Of a stretch of DNA of 51,872 nt, positions 1-8,117 are shown in pieces. Position 1 is the stretch's first letter. The number at the start of each line of letters is the position of its first letter. The notes below the pieces were generated by a model. That model was given only the letters and a program-made list of their open reading frames with translations, searched no databases and was not told where the DNA came from. A program made the translations under genes and the position numbers. This stretch comes from Streptomyces diastatochromogenes (GTDB lineage: Bacteria; Actinomycetota; Actinomycetes; Streptomycetales; Streptomycetaceae): assembly GCF_002242805.1 (NCBI RefSeq), contig NZ_MCGQ01000050.1:1-51872 (forward strand). Direction: 5' to 3'.

Positions 1-48
1 GGAACGTTCCGTCGACGGGCGCTGTCCACACACGGATACCCTTGACAG

Positions 49-1335
49 GTGACCGACGCCCAAGAGACCGCAGCAGACAGCGCCCTGCGCACCACCGGAG
101 GCACTCCTCCGGACGACGCCGGATCTTCTGTGACGGGGGCGCCGACGCCACTTCTCGAACCCCGCGAGGGCATTCCGCCGGTGATCGCCGAAGAGAACGC
201 CCTCGCCGAGGTGATCGCCGCCTTCGCCGCCGGTTCCGGCCCCGTCGCCGTGGACGCCGAGCGTGCCTCCGGCTACCGCTACGGCCAGCGCGCCTATCTG
301 GTGCAGCTGCGCCGCGAGGGCGCCGGCACCGCGCTGATCGACCCCGTCGCCTGTCCCGACCTGTCCGGTCTGGGCGAGGCGCTGTCCGGCGTCGAGTGGG
401 TGCTGCACGCCGCCACCCAGGACCTGCCCTGCCTGCGGGAAATAGGCATGGTGCCGAGCGTCCTCTTCGACACCGAGCTGGCCGGCCGGCTCGCCGGGTT
501 CCCGCGGGTCGGTCTCGGCGCCATGGTCGAGGGCGTCCTCGGCTTCGTCCTGGAGAAGGGGCACTCCGCCGTGGACTGGTCCACCCGCCCGCTGCCCGAG
601 CCGTGGCTGCGCTACGCCGCCCTGGATGTGGAACTCCTCGTCGACCTGCGGGACGCCCTGGAGAAGGAGCTGGACCGGCAGGGCAAGCTGGAGTGGGCGC
701 GCCAGGAGTTCGACGCGATCGCGTCCGCGCCGCCCGCCGAGCCCCGCAAGGATCCCTGGCGCCGTACGTCCGGCATGCACAAGGTGCGGCGGCGTCGGCA
801 GCTGGGTGTCGTACGGGAGCTGTGGCAGACGCGGGACAGAATCGCCCAGCGACGGGATGTGTCGCCGGGCAAGGTTCTCTCGGACGCGGCCATCGTGGAG
901 GCCGCGCTCTCTTTGCCCGGCAACGTGCATGCGCTGGCCGCGCTGAACGGGTTCGGGCATCGGATGGGGCGTCGGCAGCTGGAGCAGTGGCAGGCGGCGG
1001 TGGATCGGGCGAAGGCTTTGACCGAGTCGCAGTTGCCTCAGCCGGGACAGCCGGTCGCCGGGCCGCCGCCGCCTCGGGCCTGGGCCGACAAGGACCCCGC
1101 CGCCGCGGCTCGGCTGTCCGCGGCTCGGGCGGGGGTGTCGGCCTTGGCTGAGCAGCTCAACATGCCTCAGGAGAACTTGATCTCTCCGGACACGGTGCGG
1201 AGGATCTGCTGGGAGCCGCCGTCTGCCGACGTGAAGGCCGTGGAGGACGCGCTTGCGGGGTTCGGCGCGCGGGCTTGGCAGGTGGAGCAGGTTGCGCCTG
1301 TGCTGGTTGCTGCGCTGGCGGGTGCCGGTGCCTAG
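49..1335 (+). CDS. rnd: Ribonuclease D (DEDDy 3'-5' exoribonuclease with HRDC domain)
   Basis: Predicted cytoplasmic 3'-5' exoribonuclease acting on structured RNA and tRNA precursors. The 428-residue product has an N-terminal DEDDy exonuclease fold: VDAERASGYRYGQRAYLVQL supplies Asp69/Glu71, the segment HAATQDLPCL supplies Asp125, and YAALDVELL supplies Tyr189/Asp193. An HRDC nucleic-acid-binding domain follows at about 230-310 (RELWQTRDRIAQRRDVSPGK). The C-terminal ~110 residues are an actinobacterial extension. The GTG start at 49 is preceded by a weak purine tract only, so the start is less certain than the frame. It stands alone, convergent with the sugar permease downstream, with two hairpins between the stops. 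All four acidic motifs are intact. Confidence 0.93.
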   Translation: MTDAQETAADSALRTTGGTPPDDAGSSVTGAPTPLLEPREGIPPVIAEENALAEVIAAFAAGSGPVAVDAERASGYRYGQRAYLVQLRREGAGTALIDPVACPDLSGLGEALSGVEWVLHAATQDLPCLREIGMVPSVLFDTELAGRLAGFPRVGLGAMVEGVLGFVLEKGHSAVDWSTRPLPEPWLRYAALDVELLVDLRDALEKELDRQGKLEWARQEFDAIASAPPAEPRKDPWRRTSGMHKVRRRRQLGVVRELWQTRDRIAQRRDVSPGKVLSDAAIVEAALSLPGNVHALAALNGFGHRMGRRQLEQWQAAVDRAKALTESQLPQPGQPVAGPPPPRAWADKDPAAAARLSAARAGVSALAEQLNMPQENLISPDTVRRICWEPPSADVKAVEDALAGFGARAWQVEQVAPVLVAALAGAGA

Positions 1336-1366
1336 CCGCCGTAGCGCTTTGTCGCGTACGGCGGCT
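1334..1366 (+). terminator. Hairpin directly after rnd
   Basis: Arms CCGCCGTA (1336-1343) and TACGGCGG (1357-1364) are perfectly complementary and extend by two further pairs into the rnd stop codon; the loop is 13 nt. It is a plausible terminator for rnd, although no T-run follows. Confidence 0.55.
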
Positions 1367-1398
1367 GCGGGTCGTCTTGAGTTGCTCGCGCAGTTCCC

Positions 1399-1420
1399 CG
1401 CGCCCCTTTGGGGCGCGTTT
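1399..1420 (+). terminator. Common Streptomyces GC-rich hairpin terminator
   Basis: CGCGCCCC-TTT-GGGGCGCG is an 8-bp perfect stem with a 3-nt loop, followed by TTT. Together with the preceding GCGCAGTTCCC it matches a short sequence that recurs in very many Streptomyces intergenic regions (from memory). It lies one base beyond the permease stop on the minus strand, so it can terminate transcription from both directions between the convergent genes. Confidence 0.75.
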
Positions 1421-2249
1421 ACCTGGTCGCACCTCTCATGAAGCCGTTGTAGATGAAGCGTTGCAACGCCAGGAAGACGATCAGCGTCGGCAGGATCACC
1501 AGGACCGCTCCCGCCGAGATGATCTCCCAGTGGGCGCCGTACGGGCCGCGGAAGCGGAACAGGGACGTCGAGATCACGCCAAGATCCTGGGAGGGCATGT
1601 AGAGGAAGGGGATGTAGAAGTCGTTGTAGACGGCTATTCCCTTCACGATCACCACCGTGGCGATCGCCGGTTTCAGGAGCGGGAAGATGATCCGCCGGTA
1701 GATGGTGAACGCGTTCGCGCCGTCCAGGCGGGCCGCCTCGTCCAGGGAGATCGGGATCGAGCGGACGAACTGCAGGAAGATGTAGATCGAGACGATGTCC
1801 GTGCCCATGTAGAGCGCGATCGGCGCCCAGCGGGTGTCGAAGAGGCCGAAGCTGTTGACGATCTGGAAGGTGGCCACCTGGGTGGTCACGCCGGGGACCA
1901 GCGCGGCCAGCAGGAAGAGGGCCACCACCAGCTTCTTGAAGCGGAAGGTGAAGCGGTCGATGGCGTAGGCCGTCATCGAGCCGATCAGGACCGTGCCGCC
2001 GATGGCGAACACGACGATGAAGAGCGTGTTCCCGAAGGCCTGGAGCATCCGGCCGTCCTGGAACGCCGTCGCGTAGTTGTGCAGGTTCAGCAGGTCGTCG
2101 GGGAGGGTGAGCGCCCCGCTGTCGTCCGCCATCTCCCGCGAGGACTTGAGGGACGTCAGGAGGACGACCCCGAGGGGCAGCAGGACCACGACCGTCGCGG
2201 CGATCAGGGTCGCGTACACCAGCGCGCGGGCTGCGATGCGGCGCGTCAT
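1419..2249 (-). CDS. Carbohydrate ABC transporter permease (CUT1, MalG-like)
   Basis: Inner-membrane permease of a CUT1-type sugar importer, 276 residues with about six membrane segments. The first is near residues 12-32 (ATLIAATVVVLLPLGVVLL). The cytoplasmic EAA loop, which contacts the ATPase, reads SLDEAARLDGANAFTIYRRI near residue 170. The ATG overlaps the upstream permease stop by four bases (ATGA), so the two are translationally coupled. No ATPase gene is present, as is usual for Streptomyces CUT1 importers that share MsiK. The substrate is inferred only from the divergent beta-mannosidase: probably manno-oligosaccharides or another mannoside. Confidence 0.92.
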   Translation of the reverse strand: MTRRIAARALVYATLIAATVVVLLPLGVVLLTSLKSSREMADDSGALTLPDDLLNLHNYATAFQDGRMLQAFGNTLFIVVFAIGGTVLIGSMTAYAIDRFTFRFKKLVVALFLLAALVPGVTTQVATFQIVNSFGLFDTRWAPIALYMGTDIVSIYIFLQFVRSIPISLDEAARLDGANAFTIYRRIIFPLLKPAIATVVIVKGIAVYNDFYIPFLYMPSQDLGVISTSLFRFRGPYGAHWEIISAGAVLVILPTLIVFLALQRFIYNGFMRGATR

Positions 2250-3124
2250 ACGAGGTCCATCCGGTTGTCGGCGGAGTCGGGTACCAACCGGCGCTGCAGC
2301 CAGGTCACCGCCAGGACGATCAGGAGCAGCACGACCGCGGCGGCCGAGGCGAGCCCGGTCTTGTTGTACTGGAAGGCCAGCTTCACGGTCTGTGTCACGA
2401 AGGTCTCGGTGCCGGTGGCGCCGCCGGTCATGATGTACGGCACCTCGAAGACCGACAGGGAGCCGGAGACCGAGAGGATCACCGTGAGGGTGACCACCGG
2501 TTTGATGCCGGGCGCGATGATGTACCGGAACTGGTGCCAGCGGCTCGCTCCGTCCAGTTCGGCCGCCTCGTACAGCTCGCCGGGGATGGACTGGATGGCG
2601 CCGAGGAAGAGGACGAAGTTCAGGCCCATGTAGCGCCAGACGGAGACGCCGGCGAGGGAGATGTTCGCGGAGACCGGGGAACCCAGCCAGGCGTGGTCGG
2701 TGTGGACGCCGAACAGGCGCAGCACGGTGTCGAGGGTGCCGCCGTCCTGGAAGAAGTAGAGGAAGACGAAGCCGATCGCCACCCCGTTGATCAGGGACGG
2801 GAAGAACAGCACTCCCTTGAAGAAGTTCCGGAAGCGGACCTTGAAGCTCAGGATCGTCGCGAAGTAGAGCGCGGCGACGATCTGGACGGCGGAGGCGACG
2901 AGGTAGTAGCCGCTGACGAAGAAGACCTCGAAGAGGTCCTGGCGGGTGAAGATCTCGGCGTAGTTGTGGGCGCCCGTGTAGTGGAGTTCGGGGCTGACGC
3001 CGTCCCAGTCGGTGAAGCTGTACGCGACCATGTTGACGATCGGCGCGTAGGTGAAGGTGATCAGGAGGGCGAGGGGGGCGAGCAGGAACAGCCAGGGGGT
3101 GAGGGCGCGCGGGAAGTGCCGCAT
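2246..3124 (-). CDS. Carbohydrate ABC transporter permease (CUT1, MalF-like)
   Basis: Partner permease of the importer, about 292 residues with six predicted membrane segments, starting MRHFPRALTPWLFLLAPLAL. The EAA loop is visible as ELYEAAELDGASRWHQFRYI. I chose the ATG at 3124 because its A is shared with the final base of the solute-binding-protein stop codon (TGATG), an arrangement typical of coupled ABC operons. The same frame stays open for a further 800 bases upstream, but only as low-complexity Arg/Gly/Pro-rich translation opposite the SBP gene. It lies between the SBP gene and the MalG-like permease on one transcript. Confidence 0.92.
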   Translation of the reverse strand: MRHFPRALTPWLFLLAPLALLITFTYAPIVNMVAYSFTDWDGVSPELHYTGAHNYAEIFTRQDLFEVFFVSGYYLVASAVQIVAALYFATILSFKVRFRNFFKGVLFFPSLINGVAIGFVFLYFFQDGGTLDTVLRLFGVHTDHAWLGSPVSANISLAGVSVWRYMGLNFVLFLGAIQSIPGELYEAAELDGASRWHQFRYIIAPGIKPVVTLTVILSVSGSLSVFEVPYIMTGGATGTETFVTQTVKLAFQYNKTGLASAAAVVLLLIVLAVTWLQRRLVPDSADNRMDLV

Positions 3125-4440
3125 CAGGATCCCGCCGTCCGCTGGGCCTCGGTCCACTTCTTCCCGAGGTCGTTCAGGAAGTCGTCGAGGCTGCCCTTGC
3201 GGGCGCCGCGGGCGAGGTCGACCAGCTTCTGCCGGTAGTCGGGGGCGTTGATGCCGACCTCCGACTCGGAGTCGATCAGTTTGACCTTGGCGCCGGCCGT
3301 GTCGTCCAGTTCGATGAGCTTCACGCCCGCGTCCTCGTACGGCTTGAGGACCGTGGGCAGAGGGGCGTCCTTCAGCGGGGAGATCGCCAGGTTGTCCTTG
3401 TCGTAGCCGGACTTGTCGGTGAACCAGTCGATCCAGGCTCGGGCGGCTTCCTTGTGCGGGGAGTGGACGTTGACGGCCTGGTTGTAGTCGGGGCCGACAA
3501 CTGCGCAGAATGTTCCGTCCACTTGGGCCGGGAAGGGCATGAAGCCGATGTCGTCGGGGTTCTGGCCGGCCTTCCTGGCCGCGTCCTGGAACTGGATGAC
3601 CGCCCAGGTGCCGAGCCACTGGGTGGCGATCTTCCCCTTGGCCAACTGGGCCTTCGAAGCCTCCCAGTTGGTGGTCGTCGGGTCGTTCTCGGCGAGGCCC
3701 TGGTGGACGATGTCGTAGAGGAGCGTGTCGCCGACGCGCAGGTCCGCGCCCTGGGCCCAGGGGTTGCCCTCGGCCAGCTCGGTGGTGGCGCCGGTGTCGC
3801 AGTGGACCGAGCCGTTGACGAAGGTCCAGGACGTCAGGGGCCACTGGGCGGCGAAGTTGGTGTAGTAGGGGACGGCGCCGGTCTTCTGCTTGATCGCCTT
3901 CAGGTCGGCGAGGAACTCGGCCGGGGTGGTGGGCCATCGGGTGATCCCGGCCTGCTTCCAGACGCGCTTGTTATAGACGAAGCCGGGGGTGACGCCGATC
4001 GGGCTCTGGCCGTAGACCTTGCCGCCGACGGTGGTGAAGCCGGTGAACCGGTACTTCTTCGACCGTTCGGCCCGGGTGCCGAGGGAGGCGAAGAACTTCG
4101 GGTAGTCGCTCTTCTTGATGACCCCGGGGATCATCAGGACGTCGCCGTAGTTCTCCGTGTTCATGCGGATCTTGACTTCGGCCTCGTAGTTGGTGAGGGC
4201 CTGGAACTTCACCTTCACCTTCGGGTACGTCCTGTTGAACGCGGCCGCGTACCGGTCCATCGTGCCGTCCTGCACGAGGTCGGTGCGCTGGGTGAGGACC
4301 GTGATGGTCCCGCTCACCTTCGCCGGGTCGGCGGGTGCCTTGGCGTCGGCGCCCTTGGTCGAGCCTCCTGTACCGGTACAGCCCGCGAGCAGCAGGGCGG
4401 CGGCTCCCACGGCGGTGGCGAGGGTCGTACGGCGGTTCAT
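3124..4440 (-). CDS. Sugar ABC transporter solute-binding lipoprotein
   Basis: Extracellular substrate-binding lipoprotein of the CUT1 importer, 438 residues. The start chosen is the ATG at 4440 (MNRRTTLATAVGAAALLLAG), giving a short signal peptide and a lipobox LLAGC with the lipidated cysteine at residue 21. A GGAG lies 9 nt upstream; the alternative ATG at 4446 would be only 3 nt from it. The mature protein has the usual features of family 1 SBPs: a GTITVLTQRTDL first strand, a YNKRVW segment and a Gly-Thr-Trp-rich hinge (QWLGTWAV). It is the first gene of the operon and divergent from the beta-mannosidase, with operator-like sequences between. The specificity is an inference from context. 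Confidence 0.92.
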   Translation of the reverse strand: MNRRTTLATAVGAAALLLAGCTGTGGSTKGADAKAPADPAKVSGTITVLTQRTDLVQDGTMDRYAAAFNRTYPKVKVKFQALTNYEAEVKIRMNTENYGDVLMIPGVIKKSDYPKFFASLGTRAERSKKYRFTGFTTVGGKVYGQSPIGVTPGFVYNKRVWKQAGITRWPTTPAEFLADLKAIKQKTGAVPYYTNFAAQWPLTSWTFVNGSVHCDTGATTELAEGNPWAQGADLRVGDTLLYDIVHQGLAENDPTTTNWEASKAQLAKGKIATQWLGTWAVIQFQDAARKAGQNPDDIGFMPFPAQVDGTFCAVVGPDYNQAVNVHSPHKEAARAWIDWFTDKSGYDKDNLAISPLKDAPLPTVLKPYEDAGVKLIELDDTAGAKVKLIDSESEVGINAPDYRQKLVDLARGARKGSLDDFLNDLGKKWTEAQRTAGS

Positions 4441-4502
4441 GTGCATCAGCTCCGTATCTGAGGGACGGACGAGCACGTGCGGGGTTGGCTGGTTCGGCAC
4501 TC

Positions 4503-4528
4503 TGACAGCGCTTTCTCAACCGGTAAAG
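4503..4528. promoter_or_regulatory. Candidate LacI-family operator region
   Basis: TGACAGCGCTTTCTCA (4503-4518) is an imperfect dyad centred on AGCGCT, the core of many LacI-family operators. It is directly followed by ACCGGTAAAG (4519-4528). The site lies 63 bp upstream of the SBP start and 93 bp upstream of the beta-mannosidase start, between the divergent genes. The LacI regulator downstream of the mannosidase is the obvious candidate ligand. Seen: the dyad. Inferred: the regulator. Confidence 0.5.
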
Positions 4529-4575
4529 TCCCAATCCCGCCAACGATGCGAAAACCACGTCCAGTGCTGGAATAG

Positions 4576-4585
4576 ACCGGTTAAG
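4576..4585 (+). promoter_or_regulatory. Second ACCGGT site abutting the mannosidase ribosome-binding site
   Basis: ACCGGTTAAG repeats the ACCGGTAAAG at 4519-4528 in direct orientation with a 57-bp start-to-start spacing. It runs into the GGGAG ribosome-binding site (4585-4589) of the beta-mannosidase. The placement suggests that a bound repressor could block expression, and a spacing near five helical turns would allow looping. Confidence 0.4.
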
Positions 4586-4595
4586 GGAGTGCCGC

Positions 4596-6965
4596 ATGCT
4601 GGAGGCCACACCGCTCACCGAGGGCTGGACCCTGCGCCACGGAGGGCAGGTGCTTCCGGCCCGGGTGCCGGGGTGCGTGCACACCGATCTGCTCGCGGCC
4701 GGGGTGATCCCGGACCCCTTCCTCGGCCGGAACGAGACCGAGGTGGCCTGGGTCGGACGACGCGAGTGGACGTACGAGACCGAACTGCGGGCCGCCTCCG
4801 GGCATGAGCAGACCGACCTGGTCTTCGAGGGTCTGGACACCGCCGCCGAGATCACCCTGGACGGTCAACTGCTCGGCCGGGTGCGGAACATGCACCGCTC
4901 CCACCGCTTCCACGCGACCGGGCTGCGGGGCCGGCTCGCCGTGCGGTTCGCCTCCGCCTACACGGAGGCCGGGGCGGTGCGCGACCGGCTGGGCGAGCGG
5001 CCCGCCGCGTACGACGAGCCGTACCAGTACATCCGCAAGATGGCCTGCTCGTTCGGCTGGGACTGGGGGCCCACGCTGGTGACGGCCGGGATCTGGCGGC
5101 CGGTGCGGCTTGAGCACTGGTCGACGGCCCGGATCAGCCGGGTGCGCCCGCTGGTGACCGTCGAACAGGGCGCGGGCGCAGTCGAGTTGCATGTGGAGGT
5201 GGAGCGGTCCCGGGTGGAGGCCTCGCTCGGCGTCGAGGCCCGGGTGGGCGGCCGGGTGGTGCGGGCCGCGCTGGACGGGTCGAGCGGGGTGGTACGGCTG
5301 CGGGTGCCGGACGTGCGGCTGTGGTGGCCGCGCGGCTACGGCGAACAGCCGCTGTACGACGTCGAGTTGACCTTGCTGCATGGCGAGGAGGTGCTGGACG
5401 TGTGGCGGCGGCGCATCGGCTTCAGGACCGTCGAGCTGGACCGGCGGCCGGATGCGCACGGCACCGGGTTCACCCTGGTGGTGAACGGGGAGCGGCTGTT
5501 CGCGCGGGGCGTGAACTGGATCCCGGACGACGTGTTCCCGTCCCGCGTCACGCGCGAGCGGTACCGGCGGCGCCTCGGGCAGGCGGCCGCCGCGGGCGTG
5601 GACCTGGTGCGGGTGTGGGGCGGCGGGATCTATGAGAGCGAGGACTTCTACGACGCCTGCGACGAGCTGGGCCTGCTGGTGTGGCAGGACTTCCCGTTCG
5701 CCTGCGCGGCCTACCCGGAGGAGCAGCCGCTGCGCGGCGAGGTGGAGGCGGAGGCCCGGGAGAACGTCGTACGGCTGATGCCGCACCCGTCGCTGGTGCT
5801 GTGGAACGGCAACAACGAGAACCTGTGGGGTTTCCGGGACTGGGACTGGGAGCGGCGGCTGGCGGGGAACTCCTGGGGCGAGGGGTACTACCTGGGTGTA
5901 CTGCCGCGTGTGGTGGCCGAGTTGGACCCGACGCGGCCGTACACGGCGGGCAGCCCGTGGTCGGGTTCCTGGGACCGTCATCCGAACGACCCGGCCCACG
6001 GCACCCATCACTCCTGGGAGGTGTGGAACCGGGAGGACTACGCCGACTACGGGCTGACCGTGCCGCGTTTCGTGGCCGAGTTCGGCTGGCAGGCGCCGCC
6101 CGCGTTCGCCACGTTGGCGCGTGCGCTGTCCGGGGAGGAGCTCGCGGCGGACTCCCCTGGTGTACTGCACCATCAGAAGGCCGCCGACGGGAACGGGAAG
6201 CTGAGGCGAGGCCTTGAGCGTCATTTCGCCTTTCCCGAGGGGGACTTCGACCGCTGGCACTACCTCATGCAGGTCAATCAGGTGAGGGCCGTGGCCGCCG
6301 GGATCGAGCACTGGCGGTCGCACTGGCCGGTGTGTGCGGGAACCGTGGTGTGGCAGCTCAACGACTGCTGGCCGGTGACGAGTTGGGCGGCGATCGACGG
6401 CGACGGGCGGGAGAAGCCGCTGTATCACGAGCTGAAACGGCTGTACGCGGATCGGTTGCTGACGCTCCAGGTGCGGGAGTCCGGGCTGGTGTTGGCGGCC
6501 GCCAATCAGGGGGCGGAGGCGTGGACGGGGGTCGTGAGGCTGCGGCGGATGTCCGTCGAGGGTGGGGCGGTCGGGGAGGCGAGGGTTGAGCTGGGTGTGG
6601 AGGCGCGGACGGTGGGGATCGTCGCGGTGCCCCGGGAGTTGGAGCCCGCCGGGGCCAAGGAGTTCCTCGTGGCCGACGCGGACGGACTCAGGGCCGTGCA
6701 CTTTCCCGTGCCGGATCGTGAAGTCCCCTATCCCCGACCGGAGTTCGACGTGACCGTGGCGCCGGGCGCGGTGACGGTGACGGCCCACACCCTCGTACGG
6801 GATCTGCTCCTGCAGGCCGACCGGCTGCAGCCGGAGGCACGGGCCGATCACGGTCTTGTCACCCTGCTCCCCGGCGAACGGGTCACCATCGGTGTGCGCG
6901 GCTGGCAGACTCCCGACCCGGCCGCCGCCCGTTCCGCCCTCTACTGCATGGAGCCCGCCGGATGA
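4596..6965 (+). CDS. Intracellular beta-mannosidase (GH2)
   Basis: Predicted exo-acting beta-mannosidase releasing mannose from imported beta-mannosides, 789 residues. The N-terminal jelly roll (MLEATPLTEGWTLRHGG, then WTYETEL and GLDTAAEITLDGQLLG) is typical of GH2 beta-mannosidases. The TIM barrel carries the acid/base motif WNGNNENLWG with Glu408 and the nucleophile motif VAEFGWQ with Glu495. There is no signal peptide, so it acts in the cytoplasm on oligosaccharides delivered by the divergent ABC importer. GGGAG sits 6 nt before the ATG. The 3' end overlaps the LacI-family gene by ATGA, so enzyme and regulator are translationally coupled. Family length and both catalytic glutamates are normal. 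Confidence 0.93.
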   Translation: MLEATPLTEGWTLRHGGQVLPARVPGCVHTDLLAAGVIPDPFLGRNETEVAWVGRREWTYETELRAASGHEQTDLVFEGLDTAAEITLDGQLLGRVRNMHRSHRFHATGLRGRLAVRFASAYTEAGAVRDRLGERPAAYDEPYQYIRKMACSFGWDWGPTLVTAGIWRPVRLEHWSTARISRVRPLVTVEQGAGAVELHVEVERSRVEASLGVEARVGGRVVRAALDGSSGVVRLRVPDVRLWWPRGYGEQPLYDVELTLLHGEEVLDVWRRRIGFRTVELDRRPDAHGTGFTLVVNGERLFARGVNWIPDDVFPSRVTRERYRRRLGQAAAAGVDLVRVWGGGIYESEDFYDACDELGLLVWQDFPFACAAYPEEQPLRGEVEAEARENVVRLMPHPSLVLWNGNNENLWGFRDWDWERRLAGNSWGEGYYLGVLPRVVAELDPTRPYTAGSPWSGSWDRHPNDPAHGTHHSWEVWNREDYADYGLTVPRFVAEFGWQAPPAFATLARALSGEELAADSPGVLHHQKAADGNGKLRRGLERHFAFPEGDFDRWHYLMQVNQVRAVAAGIEHWRSHWPVCAGTVVWQLNDCWPVTSWAAIDGDGREKPLYHELKRLYADRLLTLQVRESGLVLAAANQGAEAWTGVVRLRRMSVEGGAVGEARVELGVEARTVGIVAVPRELEPAGAKEFLVADADGLRAVHFPVPDREVPYPRPEFDVTVAPGAVTVTAHTLVRDLLLQADRLQPEARADHGLVTLLPGERVTIGVRGWQTPDPAAARSALYCMEPAG

Positions 6966-7999
6966 CCTCGACGCCCAGCCCCCGGGTCACGATCAAGGAC
7001 GTCGCCGCGCGCGCGGGCGTGTCCAAGGGGGCCGTGTCGCTGGCCTTCAACCACAAGCCGGGACTGTCGGAGGCCACCCGGGACCGGATCTTCGCGGCCG
7101 CCCGGGAGCTGGGCTGGGCGCCCAGCCTGACCGCCCGGTCGCTGGCGGGGGCCCGCGTCGACGTGGTGGGTCTGGCGATCTGCCGGCCCGCGCAGATGCT
7201 GGGGCTCGAACCCTTCTACATGGAGTTCATCTCCGGGGTGGAGAGCGTACTGACGGAGCGTTCCTGCTCGCTGCTGCTCCGGCTCGTACGCAGTCCGGAG
7301 GAGGAGGCCGGGCTGCTGGACTCCTGGTGGAAGGGGCGGCAGATCGGCGGGTCGATCCTGGTCGACTTCCGGGCGGACGACCCGCGGGTGGCCGCGGCCG
7401 AGCGGCTGGGGCTGCCGGTGGTGGCGGTCGGGCATCCGTCGCTGACCGGCGGGCTCACCTCCGTCTGGACCGACGACGCGACCGCCGTGACCGAGGCCGT
7501 GCGCTATCTCGCCGCGCTCGGGCACCGGCGGATCGCCCGGGTCGGCGGGGCGGCGGCCCTCGGCCACACCGGGATCCGTACGGCCGCGTTCGACGAGGCG
7601 GCCCGGGTCCTGGAGCTGGCCGGGGCCTGGCAGGTCACCACCGACTACTCGGGGGAGGCGGGGGCGAGGGCCACGCGTTCGCTGCTGACCGCCGCGCCGG
7701 TGGACCGGCCGACGGCGATCGTCTACGACAACGACGTCATGGCGGTGGCCGGGCTTTCGGTGGCGGCGGAGATGGGGCTGAGCGTGCCGGGCGATGTCTC
7801 GCTGCTGGCGTGGGACGACTCCCAGCTGTGTCGGCTGACGCATCCGACGCTGTCGGCGATGAGCCATGACGTGCACGGGTTCGGGGCGGATGCGGCGCGG
7901 ACGTTGTTCGGGGTGATCACGGGGGAAGGACCTGGGTCGCATCCTGTACCGACTCCGGTACTGACTCCGAGAGGTTCGACGGCACCTCCGAAGATGTGA
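6962..7999 (+). CDS. LacI-family transcriptional regulator
   Basis: 345-residue sugar-responsive repressor. The N-terminal LacI helix-turn-helix is complete (TIKDVAARAGVSKGAVSLAF, residues about 10-29), followed by a hinge helix (PSLTARSLAGAR) and a periplasmic-binding-protein-like effector domain. That domain has the family C-terminal motif VPGDVSLLAWDDSQLCRLTHP. The ATG overlaps the beta-mannosidase stop (ATGA). Because it is co-transcribed with the mannosidase and faces the ABC importer, it most likely controls both arms through the sites at 4503-4585. The inducer is not readable from sequence; mannose or a manno-oligosaccharide is the simplest guess. Confidence 0.93.
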   Translation: MTSTPSPRVTIKDVAARAGVSKGAVSLAFNHKPGLSEATRDRIFAAARELGWAPSLTARSLAGARVDVVGLAICRPAQMLGLEPFYMEFISGVESVLTERSCSLLLRLVRSPEEEAGLLDSWWKGRQIGGSILVDFRADDPRVAAAERLGLPVVAVGHPSLTGGLTSVWTDDATAVTEAVRYLAALGHRRIARVGGAAALGHTGIRTAAFDEAARVLELAGAWQVTTDYSGEAGARATRSLLTAAPVDRPTAIVYDNDVMAVAGLSVAAEMGLSVPGDVSLLAWDDSQLCRLTHPTLSAMSHDVHGFGADAARTLFGVITGEGPGSHPVPTPVLTPRGSTAPPKM

Positions 8000-8058
8000 C
8001 GTTCACCGCTCCCCCCTGCAGGACTGGGCAGCTACGTTACTCATAAGTAGCATGGGGC

Positions 8059-8074
8059 CTGAGCGCGCGCTCAG
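8059..8074. promoter_or_regulatory. 16-bp perfect palindrome in the thiolase leader
   Basis: CTGAGCGCGCGCTCAG is perfectly self-complementary and lies 43 bp upstream of the thiolase start. A second, weaker dyad (GCTAC/GTAGC, 8031-8051) sits just before it. The length and symmetry suit a TetR-type operator, as expected for beta-oxidation genes, or an RNA hairpin. No regulator gene is adjacent. Confidence 0.5.
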
Positions 8075-8117
8075 CGCATCGCAGCAGTGCCATCCCGCAC
8101 CCTGGAGGAGAGCCATC

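Noticed and set aside
2246..3937. Long N-terminal extension of the MalF-like permease
   Set aside because: The frame is open to 3937, but the extra residues are Arg/Gly/Pro-rich and antiparallel in character to the SBP gene; the TGATG junction at 3124 marks the start.
4566..4581. DasR box upstream of the beta-mannosidase
   Set aside because: GCTGGAATAGACCGGT matches the dre at about 11 of 16 positions, but symmetry is poor and the sequence is better explained by the repeated ACCGGT element; no link to GlcNAc.
4581..6851. 756-codon minus-strand open frame opposite the beta-mannosidase
   Set aside because: Its translation is Arg/His/Pro/Leu-rich without motifs and lies fully antisense to a gene with intact catalytic residues; it is a third-position GC shadow.
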